A stretch of DNA of 64,000 bases from Cyathus striatus (Eukaryota; Basidiomycota; Agaricomycetes; Agaricales; Nidulariaceae). The DNA lies in assembly GCA_025738555.1 (NCBI GenBank), contig JAOVFP010000016.1:2480001-2544000 (forward strand), read 5' to 3'. Both the position numbers and the translations under genes were made by a program. Numbering within the stretch: the first letter of the stretch is position 1; each line of letters begins with the position of its first letter. This document shows, one piece after another, positions 58,312 to 64,000 of the stretch. The notes below the pieces were generated by a model, which was not told the DNA's origin, did not search any database, and saw nothing but the letters and a program-made list of their open reading frames with translations.

Positions 58312-61300
58312 TCAAAGTAGTATGTCATTATCAACCAAATCATTAACATAATAGTCATGCTTAACTTCTGCATTCACCATGAATACACCACATACAACTG
58401 ATTCAAGGGAAACAAAAATAGTGTTCTTCATCCCAACAACTTCTTTTACTCTTTGGAAACCTAATGCATGGTCCTTCCAGACAGGCCTTGCAGCTGAGTC
58501 AAACACTTGAATAAAAGCCATTGCATGCTTCTTTCCATCATCTGCGACTGTAACTTCAAATAAAAGCAACAGTCATGCATAACTAATTTTGTCATCAATA
58601 ACTAACATAATGCAATCATGCCAGGGAGAGCCATGATAAATATCTTTGCAATGCAATATACTCCGTGACACTGTCCAGTCTTCTTCGGAAACATAGTCAA
58701 TATTGACTTCAAAGAATTGTTTAATCTAAATGATATTATAAGTTGATGTCCAGTAGAAATATTGTGTGCATCTTACCTTTCCATTATTACCAAGTGTTAT
58801 CATACTGTGTGCTTGAATTATACCATTCTCTCGATAAACTTGAGTTAAATATGCATATAGTCAGCTTGAAAATTTGGAGAATGCTGGATTTCTTGCTATA
58901 TCTGGTGGAAGAGAATTGTAGCTAAACTCTGGTCCCTTTCCACAAAGCAAAACATGCTGAACCTTCGATTTTAGATATTCATTATTTTGTAGCAGATTAT
59001 TTGTATTCTCCTTCATAACTGAAAGGGTGGATTGATATTGTTCATGTTTCATAAGCTGTAAACTTTGTGAACAGGTGCTTTCAATTCTGATCTTTTAATA
59101 GTCTCATACCTGCCTTCCCAAGCTATCCTGTCTGTCATTAAAGCATTTTGCTGCATCTTTCAAAGGTCCATGAGCCCGTTCATTCAACTTGGTGTTATAT
59201 ATCAAGGTTACACCTTTTCCCTCAATGTCATCAAACAAATGAGCGAAAAGAGCATGGATTTTTGGTATATTCCATGTCCATCCATATTTCTCAGTTGTTT
59301 TCTAAAGTAAAATAAAATAAAATATTGTCAGGTCTAGTAGTGTCAAAAATTATTATACACCTTTAACAGCTTGCTGAGAATTCGTACTTCTTCTCGTCCT
59401 TCTGCAATTGTATCCTCTGTATGCATTTTGAAGCATGAATAATTGCTAATAACAGCTAAACAGCGAATACATTGAATTATGAGTTGGTTGGCCTGGGTTA
59501 TTTCAGCTGCAATGCCATGTAATATAACCTATGAGACAATGATTAATATACTCTAAACATATATTGATAACTGCTTACTCGGAGAAGATCTGCATATTTG
59601 CTACCATCTGCAAAGTCCATGGTAAGAACATGTTGAAATGATGGTAAGTTGCTCCAAGGTGGCAAGTTTTCAATACTAAGAATAGTTATTATTTGTTCAT
59701 TGCTTTCAGCTGAAGTCTCACCGATTTTCAATTCGTGCAGATGCAGAATGATCTCCACTAAAGTACTGCCTGATATACTTCCATAACTATTTCCAAACAC
59801 CTATCTCATTTGCATGGAGGACATCATATGTCATAGTACTATAGATATCTGTATGTGGAAAAACCCAAAAGCAATTCTAATGAACTCAATTAAATTTAAG
59901 ACTATGGGAGAAGTGGTTTAATATACCTTTAGATGTACAAGGCCAAGTGGTTTATATAGTTTTTCTCTTTCTTCCTCTGTTAATTCTGAAGACTTGTTCC
60001 AAAGATTTATATATGCACTTGTTGTGTGTGAGCTTCCACCACCCAATGAAGTTAAGAAGTTGGATGTTCGCTCTTCACAGGTAGGGCATGCGGCCTCTCC
60101 ATTAACACCATGATTTAGAACCACAATAGTTCTATAAATAGTAGAATCAGAATAAGAAGATATCATAAAGTGAATTCATACTGCTCTTCATAGTCAAGCG
60201 AATATATCAATACAGATGGATATAATTGTCTTTCAATTTCATCACCACATTCATACCATTCACCAGTAGTAGTGGGCTCAACCAGTGAATCAAGTACATG
60301 GGACATAGCTTCATGCCAAATGGACCGATGATGATTAGCCCAGGAATGTTTGCCCACATGTTCAACATTATCACTAACCTTTAAATCACTGAGTTAGTAC
60401 TTTATAATTATGCAATGATATGTATAATACTAACGATTGGAAGCCATCCAATAATGCAAGCACCTGCAAATCCATTTGTATTCCGAATTTCCGATGGAAG
60501 ATTTAGAATTCTAGCTATAACTGGATAGCTTTTACGACCACCAAATTCCAATACTTTTCCCTTGTCACTCCAAAGCAGCAGGCAAAGTGGGGCACTTTCT
60601 TTTGGCAATTCACTCTGTATATTATTCAAGTTGCTTGATTAAATCTCTCAAATTTGGGTTTATTACTTACCTGTAACTGCCAGAACTTATTCCCAGTCCA
60701 AGGCTCATTCCAGAAACGGATTTTCTTGCCCCCAACTACATGATATCGTTTCTCTGCATACCAGGTGAAGCGTTTAGATATGACTGGATGAGAGACAATT
60801 TCTTTCACCCAATCCCATACTGGTCTTTGAAGAACTTCATACTGGTAAGCTTCGGTTTTATATGGAATAGTGAATTTGACACTGTCAAACTGGGGTTTCT
60901 GGTCAGTACAGCATACATTTTAAATAATAAACACATTTACTCCTACTGAGGAAGCTGCTGCTAAATCAATTAACCGATTCATCTCAGATGCAGATGAAAA
61001 TGTGACACCATTAGCAGGCTCTGATTCCTTAATAAAGTCAAGCCACTCCTGACTGACATTTGTGCTGAAATTTAGTCTTATGCATTTCTCGGCAAAATTT
61101 AGATCTTGTGCAGTGCAGAATGGATGCCATGGCTTCGACTCACTCCATAATTCATCGATATTAGCTTGCAAACTTGTACTTGATTCGCTTCCCTTATATT
61201 CTTCGATTGGAATTCTAATCGTGTCCTTTCCACTGTGTGGGTGGTATTCAATTTCAATGAATTCTTGCGGACCATCTGATTAATTATAAGTGATATGTTC

Positions 61301-61697
61301 TCAATATAATGAAACAAGGATAATTACTGTCAACTGTTAGCAGCTCAGTTTCGATTGTGTTTTCTTGATTGGTTTCATAGTCAATATCCATCGGATGCAG
61401 TTCAAGGCCCATATCATCGGTATGATCTGCAGCAATGTATTAAATGCAATATAACAAGATGTTAAATATAGTACTATGCTCACAAGTGTTAATTGCATCA
61501 TTTGTAAGTGGAACTGTGTGATCCACGTTGATATCAAGATCTTCCAACCGACGTTCCCTAGCAGCTGCATTTGTTGCATAACGATGTGACCGTGCACATA
61601 TTGTTAGATGGTTATGCAAGCCTTGGGACTTGAAATGATGATGACAAAATTGGCATACAAGGTCTGTATTTGATCGTTTTCCGGACTGACGAGCCAT
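58312..61697 (-). CDS. Plavaka-type transposase (multi-exon)
   Basis: The N-terminus (61697 downward) starts MARQSGKRSN and has a zinc-finger-like CQFCHHHFKSQGLHNHLTIC. Downstream open segments include 61171-60920 (KPWHPFCTAQDLNFAE), 60808-60626 (KRFTWYAEKRYHV), 60629-60408 (APLCLLLWSDKGKV ... GAC IIGWLP type block), 60357-60163 (HSWANHHRSIWHEAMSHVL), 60166-59918 and 59800-59543. The last segment is 58569-58312. The order of C2HC finger, PWHPF, YAEKRY, LWSDKGKV and GWLP matches Plavaka transposases, a CACTA-related group abundant in mushrooms. Not all introns were resolved and I cannot say whether the frame is fully intact. It would cut and move the element from its TGTCACGAAA ends. Confidence 0.75.
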
Positions 61698-62075
61698 TGT
61701 TCAAGTAAGAGGAAAGATGAACATCGATGGCGCGAGAGTAGATAAGAATCAATGATAACTGAGATAACCGAATTTGATGAGTGGACATGTATAAATCGAA
61801 ATGAATAACAATGTGAATAGAGGTACTCCTACAATGCCTCAGAGTAACCTAATAATATTATACTGTAATTGAAAGACTGTCTTAATATTATGAGAGCCTC
61901 AAAATGCACTGTATTGCACGGGGAACAATATGATGCCTTATATGGCAGTCGACACCTTACAGTGGCTTTTGGTGCTATTGCAATACATTGGCTCGTGCCT
62001 TACAACGATCTGACAAGCACCTACAGTGAAAGTAAAGGCTTAAGGCCTTACAAGATGTTTACGACTTTCGTGACA

Positions 62076-62532
62076 TTGTTGAATGTATTTAAAACATTCC
62101 AAAAACCCACGTTCTGGTTGCGGGCCATTTGGCGCTTGTTTGGGACGTTGTAATAGCAGATCCTGTGCCTTCACACACAGCTTTCTTCCACCTACGCCGT
62201 TGGTGCCTGGATAATTAATAATAGAACTTGATATTGCTATGTACTAGAGATCTAAGTAATCGTCTTCCCTTCTACATATATGTATAGAGCTTATTGCTGC
62301 AGCTCATGGAAGAAGAGTCGGAGGCTGGGCATTCCGATATACCGAATCAATAAGACGCCGAATCAAGTCTGGGGAACTGTTCTGTGCTCCGATCACATGG
62401 ATTTTCTCAAAGAAAACTGTGAGTGCAGGCAAGGGAGAGCACTTAGTGCTTATCGTGGACATTTGTTCATGGATGAGCAGCATACAATTTGGAAATTTAT
62501 GATCAGCTGCAGTAACGCAAGGTCTACAATTG
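62076..62532. other. Spacer right of the Plavaka-type element
   Basis: I see no recognised gene. A short + frame around 62305-62510 reads through RVGGWAFRYTESIRRRIK and may be a remnant of another gene. I could not identify it. Confidence 0.35.
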
Positions 62533-62815
62533 GAAGGGGTTGATGCCAGGGAGTTAGCATAACTCATTCCTAGTGGTTGGAAGGATATGATGGGGAATGG
62601 AAAGACAGTTGATATGAACGTAGCATGCAGCCACAGAACTAGTGATGACTATGGCGACTGGTTGCACTCTCAACTTCTGCCTCCTAAGCTACAGTAAGGT
62701 AGTGATGATGTGTGTGATGGGCACTATTACCGTGTAAAAGCAATACATACACAAAACCTACAGAACAGAAATCCCGAAGTTTAAGAAGCTATCACAATTA
62801 CTCTGTTCAAATATC
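62533..62815 (+). pseudogene. 3' relic of the SRPK-like kinase gene
   Basis: It matches the last coding part and 3' flank of the SRPK-like gene (about 50329-50854). CTCATTCCTAGTGGTTGGAA and GCATGCAGCCACAGAA recur, then CGACTGGTTGCACTCTCAAC and TTACCGTGTAAAAGCAATAC. The match has deletions, including most of the 50530-50760 flank. It carries only the C-terminal tail and cannot code for a kinase. It sits next to kinase J as the full SRPK copy sits near kinase I. Confidence 0.8.
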
Positions 62816-63008
62816 CTGATCACGAAGAGCAGAAGCAAACACTTAATCTCAGTATTCAGTGCACACAGAAAACATTCATACCCATCGAATAAAAAACTTT
62901 CGAGGAAAGAAATAGGGAATGAAGACCTTAAATAATATCCAGGATCGCTGAAAATGGCACCTCCTTACAAGTTATTGAAAAATCTCGTACATAAGTAGTA
63001 CAAAGATG

Positions 63009-64000
63009 TCATGTCTGATTCAGAGACTTCAGCAGCGATATGGAACTTTGAATTTCTGCCTCTGACATTTGGGAGCGTTGGTCTATGATAGACTTAAACG
63101 CTTCTGGACGAAGATCCCCCCAGATATCCAGGCCGCCAGCATCACATCTTACGAACTCCGTTTTTGACGATAATTTATCAACAATCTCTGATGCTTTGAG
63201 ACGGGTGATTGGGTCTTTGCACCAGCATTCTTCAATCAGTGACCAGATCCAATCCGTTAGACCCCAGTGAGTATATGGAGCACTGTTTGATTCGGGTTGT
63301 AGGGGACGCCGCCCTAACATAATTTGACGCATCACTGCAGCATCAATAGTACATTGATAGAATGGAACTTTCCCGACGAATATCTATATTTGCTTGTGAA
63401 TCAGATAACGAGGTTTCGACTCTTCGGCAAAACGAATCGATACCTCGTAACATACACAGGCAAATGCATACATATCACTTTCTTTTGTCGCGCCTATACT
63501 GTTCTCGTCCAGAAGCTCAGGAGCTTGCCATCTGATCGTTCCTGCGGTAGACACAGTAGTCTCAACAGATGGCCACGTCAATGACTGTGAGCAAACAATG
63601 GACGAGAGGCCAAAATCCGCCAAACAAGCTACTCCATTGTTAGATATAAGCACGTTCGCCTAATAAATGAGTCATTGATAAGAATGTTGTTATGAGCCAG
63701 ATGTTGTGAGAGAGAAGTTTCTTACTCCTTTCAAATCTCCATGTATAACAGATTGTTTATGTAGATATGCAATTCCCCCGGCGATGTCAGAAGTCTAAAT
63801 CGACCAATTAGAAAATGCGAGAAACACATTACTGGGAGAATGTTAATACCAGGTGCTTACGGTTAACGTCGGGATTTTTCTCGAGATATTCGTTCATATT
63901 TCCGTTATCCATCCAGGGAGAGACTAAACATATCCTTCCACCAGAATCTCCCAAGTGGTAAATGCCATAGAATGGTAAAATGTTCCGATTTTTTAAATGT
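63009..64000 (-). CDS. TKL-type protein kinase J (5' part outside window)
   Basis: Visible exons in transcript order are 63850 to the right edge, 63726-63794, 63444-63659 and 63009-63383. Introns are GT-AG, 55-66 nt, at the same places as in the other kinases. Motifs are [34 protein letters not shown] and WQAPELLDE, and the C-lobe ends in LLKSLNQT. The N-lobe and N-terminal region lie beyond 64000. It belongs to the subfamily of E, F, H and I. Confidence 0.85.

Larger units (their letters stand above)
53907..62075. mobile_element. Plavaka-type DNA transposon with a nested gag-only retrotransposon
   Basis: The ends are inferred. TGTCACGAAA at 53907 and its inverted copy TTTCGTGACA ending at 62075 are flanked by TT on both sides, a possible 2-bp target duplication. 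Inside both ends are repeated short motifs of the TTAAGGC or GCCTTA type on either strand, like the subterminal repeats of CACTA-related elements. The element carries a multi-exon transposase on the minus strand and a DUF6698-like gene on the plus strand. A copia-type gag-only element is inserted at 54965-56635. The coding assignment is firmer than the exact ends. Confidence 0.55.

Overview
The window is fungal nuclear DNA, most likely from a mushroom-forming basidiomycete (Agaricomycetes). The reasons are the dense 45-65 nt introns with GT-AG or GC-AG ends, a samB/MUB1-type MYND protein, an ATG7 homologue, a chromodomain Ty3/gypsy element, a Plavaka-type transposase of the kind typical of mushrooms, and an expanded family of tyrosine-kinase-like (TKL) protein kinases. 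No bacterial or organellar features are present. The species cannot be named from the sequence.

The dominant theme is a cluster of nine paralogous TKL-type kinase genes on both strands, called A-J here (G is a different gene). A (<1-2456), B (4395-7114), C (8149-13281), D (25662-29160) and F (38842-41039) are on +. E (truncated), H, I and J (leaving the right edge) are on -. All share a fast-evolving, repeat-rich, disordered N-terminus, a short conserved helical segment just before the kinase domain, and the same intron positions inside the kinase domain. All that reach the catalytic loop read HGDLK instead of HRDLK. A-D form one subfamily, and E, F, H, I and J another.

The cluster has grown by repeated segmental duplication that carried pieces of neighbouring genes along. 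The autophagy gene ATG7 is present only in pieces: its N-terminal part at 47590-48963 (-), its C-terminal part at 3118-3813 (+), and two short 3' relics behind kinases A and B. The last exon of a WW-domain membrane protein (intact copy 41607-44381) was copied to 50855-51322 together with a kinase. The 3' end of an SRPK-like kinase (49105-50474) was copied to 62533-62815 next to kinase J. One ordinary-looking gene, samB/MUB1 (34744-37765), lies between kinases E and F.

Mobile DNA fills the remaining space. A foldback-like element with 209-bp inverted ends (13468-25153) hosts a chromovirus (15669-23255), which hosts a solo LTR of another family (17903-18565). A 160-bp palindromic MITE abuts the right end. 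At 53907-62075 a Plavaka-type element carries a transposase and a DUF6698-like gene and hosts a gag-only copia retrotransposon (54965-56635). Stops in the chromovirus and in the DUF6698-like gene are nearly all TGA, at sites where related proteins carry arginine (CGA). The few differences between paired terminal repeats are nearly all transitions, mostly at CpG. Both point to decay by CpG methylation and deamination.
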